From: Thereva unica
Taxonomy: Eukaryota; Arthropoda; Insecta; Diptera; Therevidae
Length of the DNA: 64,000 bases
Assembly: GCA_949987705.1 (NCBI GenBank)
Contig: OX465281.1
Span: 196,651,112-196,715,111, forward strand
Direction: 5' to 3'
A program made the position numbers and the translations under genes. The notes beneath the pieces were generated by a model. The model had not been told where the DNA came from and searched no databases. It saw nothing but the letters and a program-made list of their open reading frames with translations. Numbering within the stretch: the stretch's first letter is position 1; every line of letters begins with the position of its first letter. Shown piece after piece: positions 45,830 through 56,250 of the stretch.

Positions 45830-46399
45830 GGACAGAAGAACTGATCCCTTTTCGGTACCTTGCTTAAAACTTCTTGTAATTTTTTTCCTTTCTGTGGTTA
45901 GATTTCTTTTTCTGCTCCACTTGGATGTATTCTAGGAGCTTTGTGCCTATCCTGCTGTCTCTCTTCATGAGAACCACGGCGTTGATCTCACATGATACGG
46001 CGAATAGCACATAACTTCGAATGAAGTTTGCTTCCACTATTTAGGGCCTTATCTAAGGAATGACGAACTTCTCCACACAATACTAGCTGCAATGGTATAA
46101 TCAAAAGAAAACTTACTTCCTTTACGCTAAACACACAAACCAACAAATCAGACACAACTAAGCAGGTAGCAAGCTGAGTGCCTCGCTTTGGGATCTCGAT
46201 TTTTACTCATATGAGTATTTGGCTTTCGATTCTACTCATATCAGTACTCGATACTCTTGACTGAGAACTTTTACTCATACCGAGCACAACGGATTTGATA
46301 CTTTCACTGCCCATTGATTTTGAGATTCCCAATTGTTTTGGCGCACGCCATATTATTGGCTTATGGGTGCAGCGAGGCGCACCGGGTCCCAGCTAGTAT
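45830..46399. other. No confident feature; possible old retroelement sequence
   Basis: Minus-strand fragments such as VLMKRDSRIGTKLLEYIQ hint at retroelement coding, but the evidence is too thin to annotate. Confidence 0.25.
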
Positions 46400-47110
46400 T
46401 TAATACAATTCATAATCTTATTTTCCATCTACTATTTTCGTTAACAGGACCTAATCTTAGCTTGACCACCCTCCTCCTTTCATACCCTGGACTTGGGACC
46501 AGACGACGGCTGAGTTTTATTCCTATTTGCCTGTAGGATTCGTCTAGCTATTTCCTATGATTACCTATGAGGAACATCATTTTTGTCAGTGAAAGAATTT
46601 ATCAACTATCTCTGTATTATAATCCACGAATTGAAGAAATGTATCAGAGCTTTGGTTTTGTCCTTATTCATTTCTAGTCATGTTTCCTCAGTCGATTTTT
46701 TCTGTTCTTGCTTTATACTCTACGAACATTTGGTACAATTAACGTTCTCTCGTTTCAAGATCCTCCTTGAAGACTGCTTGATTCTCGCTTAAATTCATTT
46801 CTGGGAATGGTTCTAATCTTTCAAACGAAAGATAGGATAGGTGTAAAAATCTTGTACGCAACAAGGAGTAGCGCGATTTTTGCAAGATAATTTGTCTCCC
46901 TTCTTATGAGATGAACTTATGGCAGATTTCTTGCACTCGTCTGGAAGCGGCTCTCACATATAAGCTCGTACAGTTGTTGTAACAGCTCTTCCTCTCCGTA
47001 GCTTGGCTTTAATACCCTCTATACCTGGAGATTTGTTTTATCAGGATGCTTGTACTTCGAGCCGTGACAGTAATTCTATAGTCCCTCTCTTCCTCCAGGA
47101 TTACTACTAA
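46400..47110 (-). pseudogene. Degenerate RTE-like reverse transcriptase fragment
   Basis: On the minus strand GEEELLQQLYELICESRF matches the segment just after the SPGxDG motif in RTE-type RTs, and HKKGDKLSCKN-like residues follow. Numerous stops and shifts follow toward 46400. It lies directly downstream of the ALG3 exon, in the same orientation. Confidence 0.45.
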
Positions 47111-47380
47111 ATGGGTTATTATTTTTACTGTTCTCTAGGCTTAGTAAATTGTTTGAAGTATAAGTTCTAATATAAGAAGGTATATGAATTTGAATTTCCA
47201 TTTGATTTGTAAATTTTTAGTGTAATTTTGTAAATGCTCTCCGTTTTCTTCACTTCTAAATTTTAAAGCTAGAAAGGAAAACAATACAATAAAACGAAAA
47301 TTACTTATAAATTAATAATATTTTTTATAAAGCAATAATAAACATACGACATTTTAATTGACTTTAAAAACCTCAGAATT

Positions 47381-48606
47381 TTATTTATATTTGTCACTAT
47401 CAGTCTTAGATTTCAACAATGTTTTACCAACACCAAACAAAAGAACAATATGGCAAGTATGTAATAATATGCTAGATACATTAGTACTCGGATATGTATT
47501 CCAACAATATTCAATAAAACCTAATATTAAAAATCTAACTCCAAGACTGTAACTTGTTGACCACACCAAATAAGGCAAAGAATGAAAATACCAAACATAA
47601 AACTGATAATGAAGACTTCGAGCACAGACTATACCGATAAAATTACATAAAAATAATGGTAACAGTGCCAATTGCATACATTTATCAAAATGTATTGTTA
47701 ATCTAGCTGGTTTCTTCTCCTCTTCCTCCTGATCATCCTCCTCCGCGGGTTTTGCTAAACCAGAAGATTTTTGTAATGATTTTTCAAATGAATGTAAAAA
47801 TTGTTCCTGCTCCTTTGATAAAGATTCATCAGGCTCTTCTTTTTTCGGTTTCCTTTTCTTTGGTGGCATTTTTGATATCTTTTCATTTTCTTTATCAATT
47901 TGTGGCTGTAGTTGGCCTTGTAACGTTCGTAATCGACAATAGCTTTGTAAATATCGAAAGCATGGTGTTGCAAAGAGCCCTAGTAGTAGAATATGTATTA
48001 CTAATAAGCTTATATGAAAGTATCTGCTTTCAAATATGTCATTCCTTAAAAATCTATAATTGACAGTCCACTTATGCTCAAATACCCGACCTAAATCAAA
48101 GCTGCCTTTAATATATTCCAAAGGATATGTAAACAAAAACGGACTTCCGAGCGCAAATTGAACTAAGGCGCAAGTGACTATCTGCTCAAGTGCACGAAAA
48201 TAACCAAGATTTGTTATATACAACAGCAGCAATGCTGGGGCGAAAAGTAATATGTTCATCTTTACGGACACACCTAAGCTGAAAAATATTGATCCCAAGG
48301 TCCACCGTCGGTCCATAAAGCAATTTAGCGCTGCATACAGGAATAAAATCGCAATCGGATCATTGAATAGCCTGAGCACGTAAATAGAATGTATGCGGTA
48401 GGAAGTGAAAGCACTCATTACTAGCACATACGGAGGCACTTTCCTACTTTTCGTATAAAGTCTTAGAGCTAGATACATTTGAAGAATGTATATCATTACA
48501 AATACATATTGAGCTAAACGGATATTTTGTCCTCTTGATGTAATAAAATACAAGATGGAGTATATGTACACAAATCCAGCTGGATACACAAGCGGTCCCG
48601 TATCAC
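47381..48606 (-). CDS. Not56: ALG3/Not56, dolichyl-P-Man alpha-1,3-mannosyltransferase, terminal exon
   Basis: The last exon of the GT58-family enzyme that adds the first dolichol-phosphate-linked mannose to Man5GlcNAc2-PP-dolichol in the ER lumen. It begins at 48606 after an acceptor TTTTTGCAG. The first codon is split, and the frame reads [16 protein letters not shown]. Conserved blocks are [47 protein letters not shown] and [20 protein letters not shown], between several hydrophobic spans. A charged insert at about residues 240-300 ([19 protein letters not shown], then [11 protein letters not shown]) replaces a short loop. The stop is TAA at 47381-47383; ATTAAA at 47352-47357 may direct polyadenylation. 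About 404 residues are covered. Roughly the first 90 of the family are missing here; the upstream exons are not visible. The frame is intact and probably functional. Confidence 0.92.
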
Positions 48607-49084
48607 CTGCAAAAATAAAACAAAGATTCTTTAAATAATTTTATGGAAGTAATGAACGAATGCAAGAAGTAAATGCCATAAATTGATGTAGAGTATTTTG
48701 TAGTGAATATTCATTTTGTTAAATCAAATACAAATAGATGATAGTATGTTAATTAACATGTGATAAACAAATTTAAAATAATTTTAAGGTTTTGATGAAG
48801 TTTTGCGAACAAACTATTCAAAACTGGAAAAAGCTCAATTGAACCGATCTGATTTAATGTTATACTACGCTGCTCTCTGCATCACTGAAAGAATATTTCC
48901 GGGAATGGTGTTGTACATTCCCCATTTAGCTAAATCTATGCCGTATAACTGGTTTAAATGGGGCTGTGTGAACGCAATTAAAAGCAAGTTTATAAACAGC
49001 ACAAGATGTGAATAGCTTCGCCGTGAGTTCATTACCTTTATAAGCTCCTGTAAAGGTACCGGTAGGAAAATCAAATCATAATCC
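48607..49084. other. Intron or flank of Not56 with an unidentified open frame
   Basis: A plus-strand frame at about 48788-49015 reads LRTNYSKLEKAQLNRSDLM, then ITERIFPGMVLYIPHLAK. It has no ATG at its apparent start. The minus strand over the same bases is also open (LVLFINLLLIAFTQPHLNQL). I recognise neither. It should be intronic for Not56 unless the upstream exon lies in the first ~200 bases, where I see none. Confidence 0.25.
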
Positions 49085-50500
49085 GAAGGGAGTTCTTCTT
49101 CTTCGATGGCTCTACAGCCCAATTCGAGCATTGGCTTCCATCAGTTTCTTCTTCCAGACGTCTCTCTGCTCCGCAGCTTGCCTCCACTTTCTTGTATTGA
49201 ACAGTTTTGCTGCATCGGCCTTGAATTTGTCTTCCCACCTTGACCGTGGTTTGCCAACTGGTCTTCTGCCATCTGGTAGTAGATACAGGACTTTTTTTTG
49301 GCATCCTTGAGTCATCCATTCTTTGGACATGACCGGCCCAACGTAAACGCAGTAGCTTAGCATGTGTCGAGAGTTTACACTCTTTGTATAGATCGTACAA
49401 TTCATGATTGCAGAGTATTCTCCATGCATTATTGTCTTCATTAATTGGGCCGTATATCCTTCGGAGAACCTTCTTCTCAAATATATCCATCATGTCGGCG
49501 GATTCTGGGGGATACTCCATGCTTCACATCCATCCGTAGCTACTGTACGTATGATGGTTTTGTAGATTCTAATTTTGGTTTTTCTGTGGATGTCTCTGGA
49601 TTTCATTGCTAGCAGTAGTGAGAAGTATGTTCTGTTTGCGGCGTTTATTCTTCGTTTACCCGTTCGAAGTTATATTCCCCCCAGGTGGTGTTGTGATTTC
49701 TTCTTCTTTCCACCCTTTACTGAATTAGAATCTTACTCTTGTCGGCATTTATTTGCAGCCCTATATGTTTGGTTCCTTCTAATTCCGTGAATACTTCTCT
49801 AAGGTATGCTAGTGATCTGGCAAGGCAGTTTATATCGTCGACATATCCTGTCAATTGTTTTGATTTGTTAAACAGGGTTTCGTTCGCATCAATGTTTACT
49901 TTGCGAATTACTACTTCTAGGCAGAGATCAAATAGCATGGGTGTCAGCCCATCGCTCTGCTTTAAACCTTGCTTGACTGGGAAGGACTCCGTCAATTCTC
50001 CTTGTATTCTGACTGTACACCTTGTATTTTCCATTGTCACTTTCCTCAGTTTCACTATCTTTAGGGGTATGTATGTTTAGATCCAGCATTGTCGCATACA
50101 CTTTTCCCCTGTCGATGGTGTCGTATGCTTGTTTGAAGTCGATAAAAGTTGTTATACGTCGATTTTGTATTCCCAGCATTTTCGGAGGGTTTGCCTTATT
50201 GAAAAAAGTTGATCTATTGTTGACCTATTTCTTGTGAATCCAGCTTGGTATTCACTTATTGCAGCTTCTGCGTAAGGTTCCAGTGGCCTTAATTATATTT
50301 CTCATTATTTTATATACTGTGCTTAAAAGAGATATGCCTCTATAGTTTCCACAGTTGAATCTGTCCTTTTTTTGTGTATTGGGCAAATAATGCTTTGTTC
50401 TCAATCTTCAGGCATATTTTCGTTCCTCCATATGCAGCATAATAATTCATGTATAGCTGCTGAAAGCGATTGTTTCATCAACTCTGCTGGGATTTAAGGA
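49085..50500 (-). pseudogene. Degenerate RTE-like non-LTR retrotransposon (RT and C-terminus)
   Basis: Reading the minus strand from 50500 downward gives KKDRFNCGNYRGISLLSTVYK, ITTFIDFKQAYDTIDRGK and FPVKQGLKQSDGLTPMLFDL. The catalytic YVDD follows, then NADKSKILIQ. The C-terminus contains LRLRWAGHVQRMDDSRMPKK and RPVGKPRSRWEDKFKADAAK, ending ANARIGL. At least three frameshifts separate these parts. The upstream end is cut by the TIR element at 50609. Confidence 0.75.
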
Positions 50501-50903
50501 TTTTATCGTAATCTGTAATTCTTCCAGAGTTGATACATTTGTTTCTCTGATGTCATCGTTATACTGGAAACGGGAATCTGATCCATGTCTGGTGCTTTCA
50601 TTTGCGTTCACTGACATATAGTAATGGACTGCTGATTGACGATGCTGAATGGCACCATTTTTCTCCAGAAATAGAAAACCTTTTTTATGCAAACAAAAAA
50701 ATTTTCTTCGAATTTAGGAGAAAATAAGTGATAAGATGTTTGTTATAATTAACGGAAATAAATTTCCATCACTCATTTTTATTTATTACCAGTCTTTTCA
50801 TTAAATAAATGTATTTATTCTAAAACCGTGGCGGTTATTTCCCATGTTTAACGAAGTTTTCAAAATAGCTCAAGAGTGAGACAGAAGAACGAAAACTATA
50901 CCG

Positions 50904-51572
50904 GCAGCATCTGATGACGCTCTGCAGGTTGAGGTGCAGCCTCTGCTTTCACCCTGCCCCGCGGCTACTTCCCGTTCGGAGAACGTCCTTTTGCCACAGG
51001 AGGCCGTCAACTCGATTGCACCTGTTACTAAGGTGCGTCGCAAAAGTCGCAGGAAAAATCGAAATCGCCAAGCCATCATTGGGGACGGTGTCACTTTGAG
51101 TTCCTTGCCCCGTGTTCCGGAGATGGAGTCTACTTCTAGGCCGGTCTCAGTATCAACCACTTCGCCCTTAATAGAGGCCAACCCCCCGGTCACGGCAGCT
51201 ACAGTTCCCCTACAACCGTGCACCCCTCTGGTTACGATACCGAGACCTTTAGATATCTTTATATCACGATTCTCTCCTGAAACTATGACGGAGTCTGTCT
51301 GTGAATATTTAAGGAAGAAATCTATAGACCCTGGAACTGTCTCCTGCAGAAAAGTCAGCAAGGCTTCCAAGCCTGTTGCTTCTTTTGTTTTGTCTGCACC
51401 GCCCGTTATTGCCGAGACTCTTTTAGATCCCGGTTTCTGGCCTGCTGGTGCCCTTACCAAGCTTTTTGTTCCGCGTACCCGTACTCAAGCGCATCGTGCA
51501 AACGCTTCTACTCCGAGCACTATACAGATGCCAAAAAACTCGAGACGCTTTCCCTCTACTACCAGAATGTAA
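50904..51572 (+). pseudogene. ORF1 (C-terminal part) of the CR1/Jockey-like element
   Basis: The frame is open from the junction at 50904, so its start is lost. A basic stretch (VRRKSRRKNRNRQ) and a proline-rich region precede a C-terminal block (DIFISRFSPETMTESVCEYL, then WPAGALTKLFVPR). That block resembles the nucleic-acid-binding C-terminus of ORF1 proteins in Jockey/CR1 relatives. It overlaps the beginning of the ORF2 frame. Confidence 0.65.
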
Positions 51573-51613
51573 GAGGGACTAGGTCAAAAACTAACGACAT
51601 CCTTCAGGCATCG

Positions 51614-54427
51614 ATGGCTAGCGGGTTCGATGTCATAGCATTTACTGAAACCTGGCTTCATGAAGGTATTCTTAATGCGGAACTCTTTGATTCCTCTTAC
51701 CAAGTGTTTCGGAGGGATCGTTACACTGACTCGGATGCTCGTGGAGGTGGCGTACTTCTTGCTTGTAGTAGCCATCTGTCTTGTAATCCAATTTCTCTTC
51801 CTAGTTTTTCTATCCACCTTGACATTGAGCTTGTCGCTCTTAAAATTACCTTATCAAAAATTAATCTCTTTCTGCTGTGCTGCTATATCCCACCAGATAT
51901 GTTAAGCACTCTTGACGATAGAGGTAAAAATCTCTATGATATTCTCATCTCTGGTGTTGATTATATCTCGAGTATGATGGACACTGGCGATGAATTACTT
52001 CTCCTTGGAGACTTTAATTTACCCAATATTCAGTGGGTAACGGATGTAGATGACGATAACTACCTTCCTGAAGGCAACCTGAATTCTAAGGAATCCTGTT
52101 TTCTTAATTCCTTATTCTCACTTGGCTTGAATCAAATGAGCGGTGTATCTAACGTTTTGGGGAGGCAGTTAGATCTTGTATTCTTTACTGACGCAGTCAA
52201 TATGACTGTCGAACTCAGTCCAACAGTCATGACGTCTGTTGACAGTTACCATCCTCCGCTTCTGCTTAATTATTGCTTCAATTCAGAGAATAAGCCTTGT
52301 CCGGAGGAGGTAACCCATTCCTTTAACTTTAGAAAGGCTAACTTTGGGGAGCTGTCATCTAAGCTTGCCTCGATCGATTTTAACAGTTTGCTTTCCGCAA
52401 ATGAGTTGGATGACGATGTGGCACTGTTTTATAACGTACTATACGAGGCCCTCGTTTCTTGCGTACCTTATGAGCCCCAAAAACTGCCCAGTTCTTCTCC
52501 ACCTTGGTTTAATAATGAACTCAGGCATTTAAAAAATCAGAAGAATAGACTTTGGAAAACCTATTTAAAGAGAAAGGACTCTCCTAGTCGCAATTCATTT
52601 ATCAATTGCTATAACAGATTTCGTTCACTCTCTTTTACTCTGTATCGTGAACACCTTAGCAGCATGAGTGATAAAGTGTTTACTGATCCTAGGAACTTCT
52701 TTAAATTTGTCAACTCTAAGAAAAAAGTTGATAACTACCCCAATACTATGCAGCACACGAACTGGTCTAGTTCTGAGTCACTTGCGATTTGCAACATGTT
52801 TGCATCATTCTTTCATCAATCTTGTTTACCTTCTGACTTTCAGCCTAATGACAATAATTTTCGTCACATTACCCCTAACCGAGAGCCTCATTTTTTACCT
52901 CTCTCAATTACCCTTGCTGATATCGTGAAACATATTGATGAACTCCCTTTCGACTTCACTTCGGGCCCTGACGGTATTCCACCTGCTGTCCTGAAGTCCT
53001 GTGTGGAGGTTCTCCAGTCTCCACTGAAAACCCTGTTTCAGAAATCCCTGGATAAAGGGTGCTTCCCTACGCTTTGGAAGAATTCGTTTATAATTCCTAT
53101 TCACAAAAGTGGTAGCAAAAACGAAATATCGAATTATAGACCAATTGCGAAGTTGTCTGTTATACCGAAGCTTTTCGAATCAATTATCTATTCTGCGATC
53201 GCTCCGATCTGCAAGAGGCTTGTCTCAACGAATCAACATGGTTTTCTTGCAGGTCGTTCCACTACCACCAATCTTCTTGAGTTCACTTCTCATGCTGTCG
53301 AGGGCTTCGTTTCTGGTTGTCAAACTGATTGCGTTTACACTGATTTTAGCAAGGCATTTGACAAGCTCTCCCATTCTATTATAATTCTCAAATTAAGAAG
53401 GCTTGGCTTTCCGCAAGCACTTCTGGTGTGGTTCCAGTCTTACTTAGCTGACCGGACCTACCAAGTTCTTTTTCGAGAATCCAAATCAGTACCCATTGAA
53501 GCATCATCCGGTGTCCCTCAAGGAAGTCATCTTGGCCCTCTTCTCTTCATTTTATCAATTGATGACATTGTTTCCTTGTTAAGACACTGTAGAATATTGA
53601 TTTACGCTGATGACATCAAGTTATACCATCACATTAAGAGTATTGAGGATTGCAAACTTTTGCAAGCTGATCTTGACACCTTTTACTCTTGGTGTACTTA
53701 TAACAACCTGGTTCTTAATATTAGTAAATGTGAAGTCATGACTTTTAGTAGGAGACGTGATCCTATAATTTTTAACTACACCTTTCTTAATGAAGGTGTC
53801 CCTCGTGTAAACTTTGTTAAAGATCTCGGGATTAGATTTGATAGTAAGCTGGATTTTTCCACTCACATCAACTATATCTCTTCTAGAGGTAGTTTAGTCC
53901 TGGGTTTTATAAAAAGGTGGTCCAAAGAATTTAACAACCCCTTGATTACTAAACACCTTTATATTTCTCTGGTCAGACCATTACTCGAATATGCGTCCCA
54001 GGTTTGGTCTCCTCACTACTCTGTGCATGTTAGAACTATTGAATCGGTCCAACGAAGGTTCGTTCGATTCGCACTGAATCATCTTCCTTGGGAAAACCCA
54101 TTAGTTCTTCCATCTTATGAATCTCGGCTTAAGTTACTTAACTTAAACTCTCTTCACAAGCGCCGTGAGGTGGCCGATGTTGTTTTTGTTCATCAGCTCC
54201 TTAATGGAAAGGTTGACTCAGGTTTTCTAGGTCGCCGTGCATCGTTTAGAGTGAATCGTTACAATCTAAGAGGACCACCTCTCTTACAAATCAACTCTTC
54301 TAAAACGAATTACGGCAGATTTGAACCTGTCAATCGCATGTTCATTAACGTGAACAACAATATTAATGTGTTTAACGTGAGTATTGGTAAAGATGTCCTT
54401 AAAAGAAGTCTTTTTAATCTCACGTGA
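51614..54427 (+). CDS. ORF2: APE endonuclease and reverse transcriptase
   Basis: 937 codons from ATG 51614, but the frame is open for at least 40 codons upstream and includes the endonuclease start LSLYYQNVRG, so the real start lies earlier within ORF1. The endonuclease shows FTETWL, LLGDFNLPNIQW and SYHPPLLL. The RT shows SGPDGIPPAVLKS, NYRPIAKLSVIPKLFE, YTDFSKAFDKLSHS, SGVPQGSHLGPLLF and the catalytic YADDIKLYH. A thumb and C-terminal region follow (LEYASQVWSPHY, RRFVRFALNHLPW). The protein would nick target DNA and copy its own RNA. No internal stop is seen, which suggests recent activity. Confidence 0.88.
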   Translation: MASGFDVIAFTETWLHEGILNAELFDSSYQVFRRDRYTDSDARGGGVLLACSSHLSCNPISLPSFSIHLDIELVALKITLSKINLFLLCCYIPPDMLSTLDDRGKNLYDILISGVDYISSMMDTGDELLLLGDFNLPNIQWVTDVDDDNYLPEGNLNSKESCFLNSLFSLGLNQMSGVSNVLGRQLDLVFFTDAVNMTVELSPTVMTSVDSYHPPLLLNYCFNSENKPCPEEVTHSFNFRKANFGELSSKLASIDFNSLLSANELDDDVALFYNVLYEALVSCVPYEPQKLPSSSPPWFNNELRHLKNQKNRLWKTYLKRKDSPSRNSFINCYNRFRSLSFTLYREHLSSMSDKVFTDPRNFFKFVNSKKKVDNYPNTMQHTNWSSSESLAICNMFASFFHQSCLPSDFQPNDNNFRHITPNREPHFLPLSITLADIVKHIDELPFDFTSGPDGIPPAVLKSCVEVLQSPLKTLFQKSLDKGCFPTLWKNSFIIPIHKSGSKNEISNYRPIAKLSVIPKLFESIIYSAIAPICKRLVSTNQHGFLAGRSTTTNLLEFTSHAVEGFVSGCQTDCVYTDFSKAFDKLSHSIIILKLRRLGFPQALLVWFQSYLADRTYQVLFRESKSVPIEASSGVPQGSHLGPLLFILSIDDIVSLLRHCRILIYADDIKLYHHIKSIEDCKLLQADLDTFYSWCTYNNLVLNISKCEVMTFSRRRDPIIFNYTFLNEGVPRVNFVKDLGIRFDSKLDFSTHINYISSRGSLVLGFIKRWSKEFNNPLITKHLYISLVRPLLEYASQVWSPHYSVHVRTIESVQRRFVRFALNHLPWENPLVLPSYESRLKLLNLNSLHKRREVADVVFVHQLLNGKVDSGFLGRRASFRVNRYNLRGPPLLQINSSKTNYGRFEPVNRMFINVNNNINVFNVSIGKDVLKRSLFNLT

Positions 54428-54640
54428 TTGCTTACATTTTATGTTGTTTGGTGGGTTACATGTTGGATGCCCTTACTTTTTATTTTAATTTATGTTCAAT
54501 CCCTTTTTAGAGATAGGATTTGTGTTCTTATTTACATGTTACTAATATTTTATGTTTGCATGTCTCAGCTGAGCCACGGCAGTGGTAAATATTTCTCAGC
54601 CCTGCTGGGAAGTGTGCCTTCTGTGTTAGAAGGGAAACTC

Positions 54641-54642
54641 TA

Positions 54643-54701
<59 letters not shown>
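54641..54701. repeat. (TA)n microsatellite
   Basis: About 60 bp of TATA repeats with two TGTA interruptions, at the 3' end of the retroelement and adjoining the next TIR element. Confidence 0.9.
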
Positions 54702-55830
54702 GGGCGATTCTCCGGAACTTTTAACCTGCTTGTCGCTTCAAAATTTTTAAGAATTACAATTTTTGTAGGAAGATTAAAAATAAAAGAAGCTATCGATAAT
54801 GTTAAGAAATTATTAATGAGCAATGAGATATAAGTACGAAGTCATTTAAAACGATATTTTGCAATGAAATTTGAAAAAATGTTCCGTTACCTGTCACTTT
54901 TCGGCCTGTCTTTAGCGCTACTCTGAATGAAAAACTATTTATATTTGTGATAGGAAGCGTTGAAACAAATAGTGAAAAGTGAAAAGTTGTAGTTTAACTC
55001 TTAAGGAAAAATGCAATTGTGTTCGGTGCAGTGTCAAATCGCTATATTTTCCAAAAAACAACTCTGAAGTTTGTCCCTAGGTTTTGACGTCAAAGTTGTA
55101 ACCCGCATGGTAAGTCGAAGTACTCAGAATTGTCTCATTTTATCATAAAATTTTTTAAACGCACTTATTGTTTAGACACTAACGAACATGTGCATACATT
55201 TTGTGACAAAAATAAGTTGAAATTGGTTGATTTTTGGACAAAACTGGCTAACGTGAACGTAGGTTACATTTAAATGTCAAAGTTGTAACTGCAATTAATT
55301 TGCTCATATTACATTAAATTCTATCATAAAATTTTTTAAACGCACTTATTGTTTAGACACTAACGAACATGTGCATACATTTTGTGACAAAAATAAGTTG
55401 AAATTGGTTGATTTTTGGACAAAACTGGCTAACGTGAACGTAGGTTACATTTAAATGTCAAAGTTGTAACTGCAATTAATTTGCTCATATTACATTAAAT
55501 TCATCCCCGTAAAATTTCTTATGACCTATTGTAACTAGTTAAATCATATGTAACGTTTCCTTCGCTTAAATTGTTTCATGAATCTTCAAAAAAAGTAATT
55601 TAAGCGAATGTCAAAATTGTAACCATCCGAATTTGAAATGTCAAAATTGTAACCATGTCATGTCATGTTTTCATAAAAAAAATATGCGCATTGAATTTTT
55701 TAATGTTCTACATCAGAAAACATTTATTTATGAAGTAAGAAACACAAAAAATATCATGGGACGGTTGTGCTATCAATTTGAAATTTCATTTTTCCAATTA
55801 GCTCAAGTTAAAGCTTCTGGAGAATCGCCC
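54702..55830. mobile_element. 1129-bp TIR element with repeated internal motif
   Basis: GGGCGATTCTCCGGAA at 54702 and TTCTGGAGAATCGCCC ending at 55830 are the TIRs. TSD is ambiguous because it lies in TA repeats. The interior has a perfect 181-bp tandem duplication and five copies of a 15-bp motif (TGTCAAARTTGTAAC). The only long frame (55633-55860, plus) is not recognisable as transposase. Superfamily unknown. Confidence 0.7.
55141..55502. repeat. 181-bp tandem duplication
   Basis: 55141-55321 and 55322-55502 appear identical or nearly so, beginning TATCATAAAATTTTTTAAAC, so the duplication is recent. Confidence 0.85.
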
Positions 55831-56250
55831 ATATATGTATGTATGTGTATGCATATATAGATTTTCATGCTTAGCTGAAAAGTGCGCCTTCTGTGCTAGA
55901 AGGGTTAACTCTTGCTGAAATTAATTAAAAATTTATTTTTTTTCTAATTATGTTTATATCGCTGACATGCGCTGACGATTACAGTTCATTGGGATTTAAC
56001 GTGGGAGCGAGGCAGGAATAGTTTTTGCACTGACATATAGTAATGGACTGCTAAATAAGCAAAATCCCATACAAAAAAGTGGCACCAAAAACTATTGCTG
56101 ACTCGCTCCCACGTTAAATTCCTATGAACTGTAATCGTCAGCGCATGTCAGCGATGTTAACATAATAAGAAAAAAGTAGACAGGTATAGTTTTCGTTCTT
56201 CTGCCTCACTCTTGAGCTATTTTAAAAAGTCCGTTAAACAGGGAAAATAA

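Larger units (their letters stand above)
50904..55938 (+). mobile_element. 5'-truncated CR1/Jockey-like non-LTR retrotransposon
   Basis: It starts abruptly inside ORF1 at the junction with the MITE, carries an intact long ORF2 and a 3' UTR of roughly 400 bp, and shows 5' truncation typical of target-primed reverse transcription. The 3' UTR contains an AAGTGYGCCTTCTGTGYTAG block at about 54609 and again at 55888, plus a TA microsatellite. A TIR element (54702-55830) has inserted there. About ten bases of MITE target appear to be missing at the insertion point. Confidence 0.75.

Noticed and set aside
48865..49131. N-terminal exon of ALG3/Not56
   Set aside because: The minus-strand frame lacks the expected YTEIDW...YM...GFLNGT-type segment and does not end in a splice donor that fits the phase at 48606.
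50870..51460. 196-codon minus-strand frame opposite ORF1
   Set aside because: Antisense to the ORF1 fragment of the CR1/Jockey-like element and crossing the insertion junction; no own homology.
54641..54701. Target duplication of the 54702-55830 element
   Set aside because: The flanks are TA microsatellite on both sides, so any apparent duplication there is uninformative.
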